A stretch of DNA of 64,000 bases from the NCBI RefSeq assembly GCF_001894785.1, contig NZ_BCWW01000001.1:372001-436000 (forward strand), given 5' to 3'. This DNA is from Rhodococcoides fascians NBRC 12155 = LMG 3623 (GTDB lineage: Bacteria > Actinomycetota > Actinomycetes > Mycobacteriales > Mycobacteriaceae). Shown here in pieces: positions 34,693 to 43,136 of this stretch (positions are counted from its first letter, which is position 1; each line of letters begins with the position of its first letter). Made by a program: the position numbers and the translations under genes. The notes beneath the pieces are model-generated. The model was not told the origin of the DNA and did no database searches. It saw only the letters and a list, made by a program, of their open reading frames with translations.

Positions 34693-35372
34693 TGCGGAGC
34701 CCGCAATGCATAACCCAAGCCGCGGACGGTATGGATCAACCGCGGCCCATGCGCTTCCATCTTGCGACGCAACGCACTGATGTGAACTTCCACCAGGTTA
34801 CCGTCGTACGCGCCGTAGCCCCAGACCGATTCCAGGATAGAGGTTTTGGAGACGGTACGTCCGCGCTGTGCGACGAGGAACGTGGCCAAGCGGAGCTCCG
34901 TCGCCGTCAGATCGAGAACCTGACCTGCCCGAGTGACCACTCCGGCGGGCTCGTCGACCAGTAGATCACCGACCTGGACCGCGTCGGACGAACGACCGCG
35001 ACGCCGCAGCACGGATTTGGCGCGGGCGACGACCTCGTCGAGTTGGAAAGGCTTGACCACGTAGTCGTCGGCGCCGTCACCTAGGCCCCGCAACCGGTCG
35101 GCCAGCTGGTCTTTCGCGGTGACCATGATGATGCCCGCGTCGCTGCTCTGCCGGACGACGTCGATGAGATCGAACCCGTCCCGTGCACCGGGCAGCATGA
35201 CGTCGAGGATCACCACATCGGGACGAAAGCCTGCCATCGTGGTTTCGAAGTCGTCGCCGTCGGGCAGGGACACGGCGGTAAAACCCGCGTCCTCGAACGC
35301 GGCCACCAGCGCTTCCCTGATGGGTAACGAATCCTCCACCACCATCACCCGGGGAGCGGAACTGTATGTCAT
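34689..35372 (-). CDS. OmpR-family response regulator
   Basis: A 227-residue regulator. The receiver domain has Asp57 as phosphorylation site (VVILDVMLPG), acidic residues in VVEDS near 12-14 and the Lys in MVTAKDQ. The C-terminal winged-helix domain has LDLTATELRLATFLVAQRGRTV and VEVHISALRRKM. The ATG at 35372 was preferred to GTG at 35390. A palindrome built of CTGAAG direct repeats starts 19 bases upstream and is the likely autoregulatory operator shared with the divergent Pro-rich gene. Confidence 0.92.
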   Translation of the reverse strand: MTYSSAPRVMVVEDSLPIREALVAAFEDAGFTAVSLPDGDDFETTMAGFRPDVVILDVMLPGARDGFDLIDVVRQSSDAGIIMVTAKDQLADRLRGLGDGADDYVVKPFQLDEVVARAKSVLRRRGRSSDAVQVGDLLVDEPAGVVTRAGQVLDLTATELRLATFLVAQRGRTVSKTSILESVWGYGAYDGNLVEVHISALRRKMEAHGPRLIHTVRGLGYALRAPQ

Positions 35373-35391
35373 GCCTCGATTGTCACCCACC

Positions 35392-35439
35392 AGCTGAAGT
35401 GATCCTGAAGATGCGCTCGGCTTCAGGGTGACTTCAGCT
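35392..35439. promoter_or_regulatory. Palindromic direct-repeat operator between response regulator and Pro-rich gene
   Basis: CTGAAG occurs at 35394 and 35405, and its complement CTTCAG at 35421 and 35432. Each pair is spaced 11 bp, and together they form a 19-bp inverted repeat with two mismatches and a 10-base centre. OmpR-type regulators bind direct repeats with about 10-11 bp spacing. Confidence 0.65.
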
Positions 35440-35499
35440 AGCGGCGGCAGTGTCGGTGACAGACCGAAACGAACGACGCAGTCCGAACAAGGAGTGAAC

Positions 35500-36105
35500 G
35501 TGAACGATCAGACCCAACCGATTCCCGCCGCATCGAACCCCGAGCCCACCCCGAGCGCCCAGGCAACTCGGGAGAGCAAGCCCAAGCGGTGGACGGGACG
35601 GGTACCGCTGGCCGCGACCGCAGCAGCGGGACTTGCCATCGGAGCCCTGGTGACCGCGGCTGTGTTCGCAGCCACCGGACCCGACGCCTCGCCTGGCGTG
35701 TCGACCGTGGCGTCGTCGTCTGCCCTCGGACAGCGAACCGATGGCGGCGGCGGGTCCGATGTGCCTACTGTACCGACAAGCCCCGAGGCGACGGATTCCG
35801 GCGACGGATCTACGGTCCCCGCGGTTCCGACGCCACCGGGACCCGCGGACGGAACAACTCCGGCCGTGCCGGATAACGGCGCAACTCCGCCTGCCCCGCC
35901 CGCGGGTGGTCCGGGCAAGGGCGGACCGGGCGGGCCACTGTGCGCTCCGGCCGGTGCGACGCCCCCGGCTCCGGCTGATGGTGCGACGCCTCCCGCACCG
36001 CCGACTCCGGGTGCCGAGGGTGACGGTGCCACGCCGCCTGCACCGCCCGCTCCGGCTGACGGTGCGACGCCTCCCGCACCGCCAGCAGCTCCCTCGGGTT
36101 CCTGA
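35500..36105 (+). CDS. Membrane-anchored Pro/Ala-rich protein
   Basis: About 201 residues. A polar N-terminus and basic ESKPKRWTGR precede one membrane helix (about 37-58, LAATAAAGLAIGALVTAAVFAA). A low-complexity external part follows with about five copies of DGATPPAPPA-like units. A single Cys lies in GGPLCAPAG. The GTG at 35500 has AAGGAG at good spacing; GTG at 35494 overlaps it. The composition suggests a wall-spanning protein. It is divergent from a two-component system across a shared operator and is probably its target. Confidence 0.72.
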   Translation: MNDQTQPIPAASNPEPTPSAQATRESKPKRWTGRVPLAATAAAGLAIGALVTAAVFAATGPDASPGVSTVASSSALGQRTDGGGGSDVPTVPTSPEATDSGDGSTVPAVPTPPGPADGTTPAVPDNGATPPAPPAGGPGKGGPGGPLCAPAGATPPAPADGATPPAPPTPGAEGDGATPPAPPAPADGATPPAPPAAPSGS

Positions 36106-36121
36106 GCCCAATCTCTTCCAA

Positions 36122-36147
36122 CCCCGCACCGTGTTCTCGGTGCGGGG
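36122..36147 (+). terminator. Terminator hairpin after the Pro-rich gene
   Basis: A perfect 10-bp inverted repeat (ccccgcaccg / cggtgcgggg) with a six-base loop, 17 bases after the stop codon, followed by a G/T-rich run (gtgtgtttgtg). Confidence 0.75.
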
Positions 36148-36185
36148 CTGGTGTGTTTGTGTGGGGCTGGTGCGTTTGCGCGGGC

Positions 36186-37535
36186 CTAGGCGATGTGAGG
36201 GCCTGCTCGGGCGTGGGATTGTCTCGGTTGTCGGTAAGGGTCGACGGATGCCGGGGGTACGAACCAGGGGTGCTGATCGGTGCCGATGAACACTTCCCAG
36301 TCGGAGTGGTGAACGAGGCGGTGATGAAACCCGCACAGGAGGACGAGGTTGTCCATGTCGGTGGGTCCACCGTCGGCCCAGTGCCAGATGTGGTGACTTT
36401 CGGTCCAGGCGGCGGGTTTTCCGCAGCCGGGGAACGCGCACCCGTGATCGCGGGCAGTCAAGGCGCGTTTCTGTTTCGCGGTGACGGTGCGCGCGGTGCG
36501 GGCGAGGTTGAGTGGGTTGCCGTTCTCGTCCATGACGATGGCGGTGAGGAGGCAATCGCAGGCCAGTTGGCGGGAGGTCTCGCGGGAGAGGGGCCCCATC
36601 CAGGGCAGCCACCCGACCGAAGTGCCGTCACCGAACAGGTCACGATACGCACCACGATTCGCGCCAGGGTCACGATCTACACCCTCACCGTCACTCCGGC
36701 TATCACCCTCGTTGTCGGATTGTTCTGCAGCGCGGGTGGTTTCGTCGTCGGTGATGTCGCTGTTGTTCTGGCCGCTCTGGCTTTGGAGGTCTCGTAGTCG
36801 GATGTGCAGGTTGACGTGTGGTTTTTCGCCGCCTTCGGTGGGGCGGTCACTGGAGGCGAGGTAGCGGTCGAGGATGTGCCCGAAGGCGTCGGCTCTGCGC
36901 TTGGCGGGGCTGCGGTCGTCTGGGGTGCCGTCTGCGGCGGGTCGGGGTTCGGTCAACGGCGAAAGCGCGGTGAGCAGTTTCTCGCCGGTGATCGCATCGA
37001 AATCACCTTTCAACACCAGCCGCCCGTTCAAGGTCTTCGAGGCGAAGAGTTCGTTGCGGTCGGTGTCTTCGGCGGGCGGCTTCTTACCGGCGAAGGTGTC
37101 CTGCAACTTGGTGATGGCTGCGCGGATGCGGTGGGTACGGGCTTCGGGCCCGGTGGCGGCGGCGATCAGAGCTTTACGAGCGAGATCGCGGCCCTCTTGG
37201 GGGAGGTTCTTCGGGGGTGTTTCGGCGAAGGTGAGGATCAGGGCGGCGTGGTCGACGGTCATCACGCCGGTGTTGACGGCGTCGGCGATGTCGGGAAAGT
37301 TCTTCATGCCGCGGGCGAGGGCAACGATCTTGGTGGCTTTGGACGGTGAGAGAAGGGTGGTGGAGGTCAGCCAGCCGGCGGGTCCGGGGAAGCCGCGCTT
37401 CTCTCGGCTCACGCGGGTGTCGATGTCGGCGACCAGAGCAATCCGCCGTGCTTCCAGCAGTTGGATCCGGTGGGAGACATCAGCGGCGTCGGCGAGGAGT
37501 TCGCTCTCGCTCAGTTGCCAGATCTCCGTTGCCAT
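36186..37535 (-). CDS. HNH endonuclease with DUF222 domain (13E12 family)
   Basis: A 449-residue protein. The N-terminal about 300 residues are DUF222 helices (ELLADAADVSHRIQLLEARRIALVADIDTR). A variable acidic stretch near 265-295 follows. The C-terminal HNH domain has CAFPGCGKPAAWTESHHIWHWADGG and LCGFHHRLVHH, with zinc cysteines and catalytic His. This family is present in many copies in actinobacteria, often related to mobile 13E12 repeats. The native role is unknown. No mobile-element ends are visible. Confidence 0.88.
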   Translation of the reverse strand: MATEIWQLSESELLADAADVSHRIQLLEARRIALVADIDTRVSREKRGFPGPAGWLTSTTLLSPSKATKIVALARGMKNFPDIADAVNTGVMTVDHAALILTFAETPPKNLPQEGRDLARKALIAAATGPEARTHRIRAAITKLQDTFAGKKPPAEDTDRNELFASKTLNGRLVLKGDFDAITGEKLLTALSPLTEPRPAADGTPDDRSPAKRRADAFGHILDRYLASSDRPTEGGEKPHVNLHIRLRDLQSQSGQNNSDITDDETTRAAEQSDNEGDSRSDGEGVDRDPGANRGAYRDLFGDGTSVGWLPWMGPLSRETSRQLACDCLLTAIVMDENGNPLNLARTARTVTAKQKRALTARDHGCAFPGCGKPAAWTESHHIWHWADGGPTDMDNLVLLCGFHHRLVHHSDWEVFIGTDQHPWFVPPASVDPYRQPRQSHARAGPHIA

Positions 37536-37738
37536 GGACCAAGTGTATCGAACGGGTGTTCGATGCGCAATGATGGTGCAATCGAAAACTATTGCTGTGC
37601 ATAAGGATTCGTGAATCGAAACCTGTCGGTGGCCCGTGGTAGCAGCCGGTCAAGTGCGATCTCTCGCCCTTATGGCTTGCCCACACTCCTTCCGGCGGTC
37701 GATCGCCGGAATCTCGAACGGAGAGGCAGATCAATCCG

Positions 37739-38332
37739 TCAGGTCGTCGGCGAATTCCGATCCGCTTCTTGCGCAACGGTTTCGAGCTCGGTTCGGTACT
37801 GTGCCCACCATGCTTCGTCGCCGTCGGCCATGTTCTCGTTGCCGTGACGCATTCCGACGGTCTGGTCGATGAGTTCGCGCACGATGTCTGCGTGCCCCGC
37901 GTGCCGGTTGGTCTCGGCAATCATCTGGACCAGGACTCGGTGCAGCGTCACTTCTTGCTTCTCCACCGGCCAGTGGAGGACGCGTCCGGCCGAGTCGAGT
38001 TCGTGGGCGTCGATGGACTTGTCGGAGTGTTCCCAGGCCTCTCGGTACAGGGCGACAATGGATTCCGACGATTCTTCGACGGTGGCCCACATGTCGGAAT
38101 TCAGCCGGGCCATGCCCTCTGCTTCCAATTCCGCGAAACGAGCTGGAAACTCACGACCGAACGTGAGGCCGAAGTAGCCGTATTCGACGATGGCGAGGTG
38201 TTTGACCAACCCCAAGAGGTTGGTTCCCGTCGGCGTCATCGGTCGTCGCTTCTGGTATTCGGTGAGGCCGTCGAGCTTCCACAGCATGTTCTGGCGAGCG
38301 ATCCGAAGGTATTGGTGTAGCTCGTCTTTCAT
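37739..38332 (-). CDS. DinB/DUF664-family protein
   Basis: A 197-residue four-helix protein of the DinB type. Metal-binding His candidates lie in LVKHLAIVEYGYFG (near 45), and HRVLVQMIAETNRHAGHADIVREL (near 135-152). The family includes mycothiol-dependent enzymes. Actinobacteria make mycothiol, so thiol transfer or detoxification is possible. The ATG at 38332 lies six bases after the CPBP gene stop. Confidence 0.87.
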   Translation of the reverse strand: MKDELHQYLRIARQNMLWKLDGLTEYQKRRPMTPTGTNLLGLVKHLAIVEYGYFGLTFGREFPARFAELEAEGMARLNSDMWATVEESSESIVALYREAWEHSDKSIDAHELDSAGRVLHWPVEKQEVTLHRVLVQMIAETNRHAGHADIVRELIDQTVGMRHGNENMADGDEAWWAQYRTELETVAQEADRNSPTT

Positions 38333-38337
38333 GTCGT

Positions 38338-39114
38338 TCAGCTCGTCGATGCGTGCCACACGAGTGCTGCGGCCAGTGCGCCGAGTCCGTTCAGCGACCA
38401 GTGCAGGGCGATGGGTGCAATGAGGCTCCCGCTTCGACTGCGCAGCCAGGTGAAGACGACCCCGGCTGCGGCGGTCGCGACGACTGCGAGCGCGATCCCG
38501 ACGATTTGCCCGAACAGCCCGCCGCCGAGAAATCCGCTGAGTCCCACGTTCCCGGCGGTCAGGCCGAGCGAGGACGCGATGTGCCACAGGCCGAACAGTA
38601 GGGATCCCGCCGCGAAGACTCCGCGGGCACCGTAGATGCGGCCCAACGTGCCGTGCAGCACTCCACGGAACGCGAGTTCTTCCGGGATGACCGTTTGCAG
38701 CGGGATGACTATCATCGAGGCGACCAGCGCCGCGGAGATGGTGGCATAGCGATCGGCCATGAAGAAAGGCCGCGTCATCGGCAGTAATGCACCGATGGCG
38801 ATGACCGTCAGGACGATGCCGACGGCACCGAGTGCGTAGAGCGAACCAGTCTTCCACTGCTTGGGTGACAGTCCCAGCTCGGCCCATCCGAGTCCGCGAC
38901 GGTTCGACAGGATCACCAGGAGAACGGCGGCGATCGGAACCGTCGCGATACTCGCCCACACCGTGGTGAAGTGTGCGATGAGGTTGGTGCCCACGAGGAC
39001 GAGAACGACGATGGCGACGTCGAGATAGGCGCGGACGGCCCGTCGGGGTGCCACGCTCCCGGCTGGATTGACGGCAAGCATTGGATCGAGTGTACCGGCG
39101 TCAGCTGATGACAC
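38338..39114 (-). CDS. CPBP-family intramembrane metalloprotease
   Basis: About 258 residues with eight hydrophobic segments. The full CPBP motif set is present: PEELAFRGVLHG (Glu-Glu-x3-Arg), FGLWHIASSLG (His) and PIALHWSLNGLGALAAAL (His and Asn). A complete set suggests an active protease, unlike the looser CPBP protein at 19439. The GTG at 39114 overlaps the YhgE-like stop by 14 bases; an ATG at 39081 is an alternative. Middle gene of a three-gene unit. Confidence 0.85.
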   Translation of the reverse strand: MSSADAGTLDPMLAVNPAGSVAPRRAVRAYLDVAIVVLVLVGTNLIAHFTTVWASIATVPIAAVLLVILSNRRGLGWAELGLSPKQWKTGSLYALGAVGIVLTVIAIGALLPMTRPFFMADRYATISAALVASMIVIPLQTVIPEELAFRGVLHGTLGRIYGARGVFAAGSLLFGLWHIASSLGLTAGNVGLSGFLGGGLFGQIVGIALAVVATAAAGVVFTWLRSRSGSLIAPIALHWSLNGLGALAAALVWHASTS

Positions 39115-40399
39115 CCGGAGAATCGAGGCTTCTGTCGAGGCCCTTACGGTCGTAGAGAAGGGTGAACACCAGGCCGAACACGAGCCCGATGAGCAGCCCG
39201 AGGGACGTCATACCCACCGAATGCAGCAGGCCGGCGTCGGGCGAGGCGTTGAAGTACAGGATCGATCGGGTGCCGAGGAAAATCTGATGCATCGGCTCGA
39301 ACTGGGCCAGCCACGTGAAAATCGGCGGGCTTGCCTCGAGAGGAATCGTGCCACCCGAGGACGGCAGGGCCAGGATGATGAAGACGACCAAGTTGACCAG
39401 CAACCCTGCTGTGCCGAATGCGGACATCACCGCCAGCGCAGTGAATCCGACGGCGGTGATCGCGAACGCGCCGTACATCCACAGGGTCCACGCATGGGTG
39501 ATGGGCATACCCAGTAGATGGCTGATCAGTAGGTACAGGGCAGATACGAGCATGGCCAGAACGAACATCACCAGCCACTTGACCAACAGCGTCTGGAACC
39601 GGCTGATCCGGGTGGGTCCGCGGTGGATGTACTTCGGGCCGATTTCGGTTGGAGTGAACCCCAACAAGCCGTCGACGAGGGTGCTGACGATGGTCGCACC
39701 GGTGAATCCCGCCAGGACGAGCAGTAGCGCGTAGTAGAACGCAGACAGGCCACCGCCGGTACCGTCGGGCAGTGGATCGTGCTGGGCAACAATCACATTG
39801 ATCGGCTGCGCCAACGTCAGAGCGCTCGCGCCCGCCAGGGGAGTGTCGCCGAGCTGCTGGCGAACCTGATCGGTGATCTGTTGGCCCACGGTCTGATTCA
39901 CCGATTCGAATGCAGGAGTGGCCACTCCGGTCACGAGCGACATTCCGAAGCTACCCGCCCGCGGATTGGTGTAGACGGTGATGATCGGCTTCTCGATATC
40001 ACCGGGAACGATGCTGCCCTCGGCCAGGATTCCCATTCTCTTGGTGAAATCACTGGGGATGACGATGGAGCCGTAGACCTCGGCCGTGGACAGCAACGAT
40101 TCGGCCTGCGCCGGGCCTACCTCGCGGAAAGCGACCTTCTCGGAGTCGACGTTCTGAATCAATCCGTCGACGATGTCGTTGCCGATATTGCGTTGCTCAC
40201 CCGCAAGGGTGTCGCCCTCGTCCTGGTTGACGATCGCAATGGGCAGATCGTGCAAGTTACCCCGTGGATCGAGAACGCCGCCCAGATACAGGGCCGCGAG
40301 AAACGACATGAGGGTCGAGACGACAAGGATCGGAGCGAGCCAGAAGCGCGGCGAACGAAGGACGTCGGCCATCGACCGAGGGGTTCTGTCGGAGGTCAC
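39101..40399 (-). CDS. YhgE/Pip-like (DUF3533) membrane protein
   Basis: A 432-residue protein. One N-terminal helix (about 20-42) is followed by a large external domain (about 45-215, VNQDEGDTLAGEQRNIGNDIVDGL) and five C-terminal helices. This is the ABC-2-like layout of YhgE/Pip and type VII-associated proteins. The family includes phage-receptor and secretion-linked proteins, but no ESX gene is adjacent. The C-terminus YDRKGLDRS is cytoplasmic. GTG start. First of three co-directional genes. Confidence 0.83.
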   Translation of the reverse strand: MTSDRTPRSMADVLRSPRFWLAPILVVSTLMSFLAALYLGGVLDPRGNLHDLPIAIVNQDEGDTLAGEQRNIGNDIVDGLIQNVDSEKVAFREVGPAQAESLLSTAEVYGSIVIPSDFTKRMGILAEGSIVPGDIEKPIITVYTNPRAGSFGMSLVTGVATPAFESVNQTVGQQITDQVRQQLGDTPLAGASALTLAQPINVIVAQHDPLPDGTGGGLSAFYYALLLVLAGFTGATIVSTLVDGLLGFTPTEIGPKYIHRGPTRISRFQTLLVKWLVMFVLAMLVSALYLLISHLLGMPITHAWTLWMYGAFAITAVGFTALAVMSAFGTAGLLVNLVVFIILALPSSGGTIPLEASPPIFTWLAQFEPMHQIFLGTRSILYFNASPDAGLLHSVGMTSLGLLIGLVFGLVFTLLYDRKGLDRSLDSPGVIS

Positions 40400-40470
40400 C
40401 GGATCAGTGTCGCAAGTTCGGCTGCTACGTGCGCGGTAGTTCTACCTGTGGACCGTCGGCCGTCCGGAAT

Positions 40471-40544
40471 GGGCGTTACGCCCACCCATGTGCATGGAAC
40501 TTCGTAGCAGGCTACGAAGTTCCATGCACATGCGGCGCAGCCGC
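40471..40544. repeat. Long perfect palindrome flanked by two small hairpins
   Basis: A 22-bp perfect inverted repeat (40487-40508 and 40511-40532; it includes tgcatggaacttcgtagc) with a two-base centre is flanked by gggcg-tta-cgccc (40471-40483) and gcggc-gca-gccgc (40532-40544). It fills most of the spacer between msrA and the YhgE-like gene and is probably a terminator for msrA. The near-perfect symmetry would also suit a cruciform. Confidence 0.8.
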
Positions 40545-40546
40545 TC

Positions 40547-41059
40547 CTAGGCGGTTGCCCGACGCGGCAGCTTCCAGTCCGGGCGAACCCAGTGGCAGGT
40601 GTAGCCCTCGGGGTACTTCTGCAGGTAGTCCTGGTGCTCGGGCTCGGCTTCCCAGAAATCTCCTGCCGGGGTCACCTCGGTGACGACCTTGCCCGGCCAC
40701 AGGCCCGACGCGTCGACATCGGCGATCGTGTCCTCGGCCACGCGCTTCTGCTCGTCGTTCAGGTAGAAGATGGCCGAGCGGTAGCTGGCTCCGATGTCGT
40801 TGCCCTGACGATTCTTCGTGGTGGGGTCGTGGATCTGGAAGAAGAACTCCAGCAGATCCCGGTACGACGTCTGGGTGGGGTCGTAGATCACTTCGAGGCC
40901 CTCGGCATGGTTGCCGTGGTTGCGGTACGTCGCGTTGGGGACTTCGCCGCCGGTGTAGCCGACGCGAGTGGAGACCACCCCGGGCAGCTTGCGGACGAGC
41001 TCCTCGGCTCCCCAGAAGCATCCTCCGGCGAGAATGGCGGTTTCGGTGGCTGCAGACAT
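40547..41059 (-). CDS. msrA: Peptide methionine sulfoxide reductase A
   Basis: A 170-residue enzyme reducing methionine S-sulfoxide in proteins. [15 protein letters not shown] holds the catalytic Cys near residue 14. [26 protein letters not shown] and YEGYTC-type end ([13 protein letters not shown]) provide further signature and a possible resolving Cys. The ATG at 41059 has a GGAGAG upstream. It is cytoplasmic, with no signal. It lies 55 bases from the MDR reductase on the same strand. Confidence 0.95.
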   Translation of the reverse strand: MSAATETAILAGGCFWGAEELVRKLPGVVSTRVGYTGGEVPNATYRNHGNHAEGLEVIYDPTQTSYRDLLEFFFQIHDPTTKNRQGNDIGASYRSAIFYLNDEQKRVAEDTIADVDASGLWPGKVVTEVTPAGDFWEAEPEHQDYLQKYPEGYTCHWVRPDWKLPRRATA

Positions 41060-41114
41060 GTGCTCTCCTAGTTCTCTATCGAGCGATACGTGGGGTTCAA
41101 CGAACGGGTCGTCC

Positions 41115-42146
41115 TCATAATTCCGAATCGTGGGTGCGTTCGCCGACCTCGAGGACGAGTTTGCCGGTATTGGCACCGTCGAACAACAGGTTGAGCGTCG
41201 ATCCGAACGCTGTGATTCCGCCGATCTCGATCTGCTCGCGCGCGGTCATCTTGCCGCTGGTGAGCAGCTCCGACAGAGCGTCGACGCCTTCCTGGTAGCG
41301 GTCGAGATAGTCGAAGATGATGAACCCGGTCATCGACGCACGGTTGATCAGCAGGGACAGGTAGTGCGCGGGTCCGGGCTGCGGTTCGGTGGCGTTGTAG
41401 CCGGAGATGGCCCCGCACAACACCACTCGCGCACCCTTACGCAGGCGCGAGAGCGCCGCATCGAGAATCTCGCCGCCGACGTTGTCGAAGTAGACGTCGA
41501 TGCCCTTCGGTGCGGCGGCCTTCAGGGCCTTGTACACCGACTCGTTCTTGTAGTCGATCGCCGCATCGAAACCGAGTTCCTCGGTGAGCCAGGCGCATTT
41601 CTCGGGTCCGCCGGCAATCCCGATCACGGTAGCTCCCTTGGCTTTCGCGATCTGACCCGCGATGCTGCCGACGGCACCAGCCGCCCCGGAGATGACGACG
41701 GTATCGCCCTCGGCCAGCTTGCCGACGTCCATCAACCCGAAGTAGGCCGTCAATCCCGGGAAGCCGAGGGCACCGAGCCACGTGGGTGCCGGTGCGATCG
41801 ATTCGTCGACCTTCTGCACTCCCGACCCGTCCGAGATCGCATGCTCGGTGACGCCGAACGAGCCCGAAACGACCTCGCCGACAGCGTAATCCGGATGCCG
41901 GGACTCGAGGACGCGGCCGACGGCATGAGCACGCATCACCTCACCGATGCCGACGGGAGGCACATACGAGCGCGCATCGTTGAGCCAACCGCGCATGGCG
42001 GGATCGAGGGAAACGTAGTCGACGGTGACGACGAATTCGCCGTCGCCCGGGGTGGGGATGGGTTCCTCGGTGAGATCCCACGTCGACTCGTCGGGACGCC
42101 CCACGGGCCGCTGAGCCAAGCGGATCTGACGGTTCACGGATGTCAT
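41115..42146 (-). CDS. Zinc-free NADP-dependent MDR oxidoreductase (PTGR/CurA-like)
   Basis: A 343-residue medium-chain reductase of the prostaglandin-reductase/leukotriene dehydrogenase group: [21 protein letters not shown] at the start, [11 protein letters not shown], and the cofactor loop [19 protein letters not shown] near 148-166. No zinc-binding cysteines are seen, as usual in this group. These enzymes reduce alpha,beta-double bonds of enones with NADPH. The natural substrate is unknown. ATG at 42146; probably co-transcribed with msrA, which would suggest a detoxification context. Confidence 0.88.
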   Translation of the reverse strand: MTSVNRQIRLAQRPVGRPDESTWDLTEEPIPTPGDGEFVVTVDYVSLDPAMRGWLNDARSYVPPVGIGEVMRAHAVGRVLESRHPDYAVGEVVSGSFGVTEHAISDGSGVQKVDESIAPAPTWLGALGFPGLTAYFGLMDVGKLAEGDTVVISGAAGAVGSIAGQIAKAKGATVIGIAGGPEKCAWLTEELGFDAAIDYKNESVYKALKAAAPKGIDVYFDNVGGEILDAALSRLRKGARVVLCGAISGYNATEPQPGPAHYLSLLINRASMTGFIIFDYLDRYQEGVDALSELLTSGKMTAREQIEIGGITAFGSTLNLLFDGANTGKLVLEVGERTHDSEL

Positions 42147-42221
42147 CTACCGTTCCTTCCACATCGAAGACGTGCATGTCGAAAACAGGGTCCTTCGACA
42201 CTAGGGCAGAATGACGTCACG

Positions 42222-43058
42222 ATGACCAACGCGCCGAACACCACCCGCCTCGCCCCTCGCCTCGTCGCCAGCGATGTCGACGGGACCCTGCTCGACCAGC
42301 ACGAACGTGTCAGTGAACGCACCAAGCGAGCTGTCGCGGCCGTCGTAGCGGACGGAGTGCCGTTCGTGCTGTCCACCGGTAGGCCGCCGCGGTGGATCCA
42401 CCCCGTCGTCGACGGTCTCGGATACGCGCCGATGTCGGTGTGCGCCAACGGTGCGGTCATCTACGACGCGGCCACCGATCGCGTTCTCAGTGCGGAGACC
42501 CTCGATGTCGAGACGTTGCAGTGGCTGGCCGACGTCGCGTACCGCGCGCTACCCGGCTGCGGTCTCGCGGCCGAGCGCGTCGGCCGATCGGCGCACGACG
42601 CGGCCACGCCGCAGTTCGTCAGCTCGCCCGGCTACGAGCACGCGTGGCTCAATCCCGACAACGTCGAGATGTCCGAGGACGACGTCGTCGACGTCCCCGC
42701 GGTGAAGCTGCTGATACGACTGTCGGGATCGACCAGCGGCCACATGGCAAACATTCTCTCGCCGCTGATCTCCGGCCGCGCCGACCTGACCTTCTCCACC
42801 GACAACGGGCTCATCGAACTGTCGGCCCCGGGCGTCACGAAGGCGTCGGGCCTGGCCAAGGTCGCCGAGACCCTGTCCGTGGACGTCGCCGATATCGTCG
42901 CCTTCGGGGACATGCCCAACGACGTCCCGATGCTGTCGATGGTCGGCCTGGGCGTCGCCATGGGCAACGCGCATCCGGCCGCCGTCGCCGCCGCGGACGA
43001 AGTGACCGTCACCAACGCAGACGACGGAGTGGCGCAGGTACTCGAACGCTGGTGGTGA
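42222..43058 (+). CDS. Cof-type HAD hydrolase
   Basis: About 278 residues of the HAD phosphatase family, type IIB. Motif I is LVASDVDGTLLDQ with Asp18 and Asp20, motif II LSTGRPP, and motif III/IV KASGLAKVAETL ... VAFGDMPNDVPML. These enzymes remove phosphate from sugars or cofactors. M. tuberculosis Rv3813c is similar in position. The ATG at 42222 is used; upstream frame to 41130 is a shadow. It ends before a strong terminator. Confidence 0.9.
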   Translation: MTNAPNTTRLAPRLVASDVDGTLLDQHERVSERTKRAVAAVVADGVPFVLSTGRPPRWIHPVVDGLGYAPMSVCANGAVIYDAATDRVLSAETLDVETLQWLADVAYRALPGCGLAAERVGRSAHDAATPQFVSSPGYEHAWLNPDNVEMSEDDVVDVPAVKLLIRLSGSTSGHMANILSPLISGRADLTFSTDNGLIELSAPGVTKASGLAKVAETLSVDVADIVAFGDMPNDVPMLSMVGLGVAMGNAHPAAVAAADEVTVTNADDGVAQVLERWW

Positions 43059-43087
43059 TTCGCTGGTAGGGCGGCGCATCGAACACG

Positions 43088-43123
43088 ACAAGGGCCGAGT
43101 CACCACGGTGACTCGGCCCTTGT
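43088..43123. terminator. Strong bidirectional terminator
   Basis: A 17-bp perfect inverted repeat (acaagggccgagtcacc / ggtgactcggcccttgt) with a two-base centre lies between the HAD gene and the converging amidase gene. Confidence 0.88.
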
Positions 43124-43136
43124 CGACTGTCCGAAC

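Noticed and set aside
36186-37535. HNH/DUF222 gene as a mobile element or homing endonuclease
   Set aside because: No terminal repeats, interrupted host gene or integrase are seen. The family is common in chromosomes of actinobacteria.
41130-42221. N-terminal extension of the HAD hydrolase frame back to 41130
   Set aside because: The extension is antisense to the MDR reductase. The HAD family starts at the ATG at 42222.
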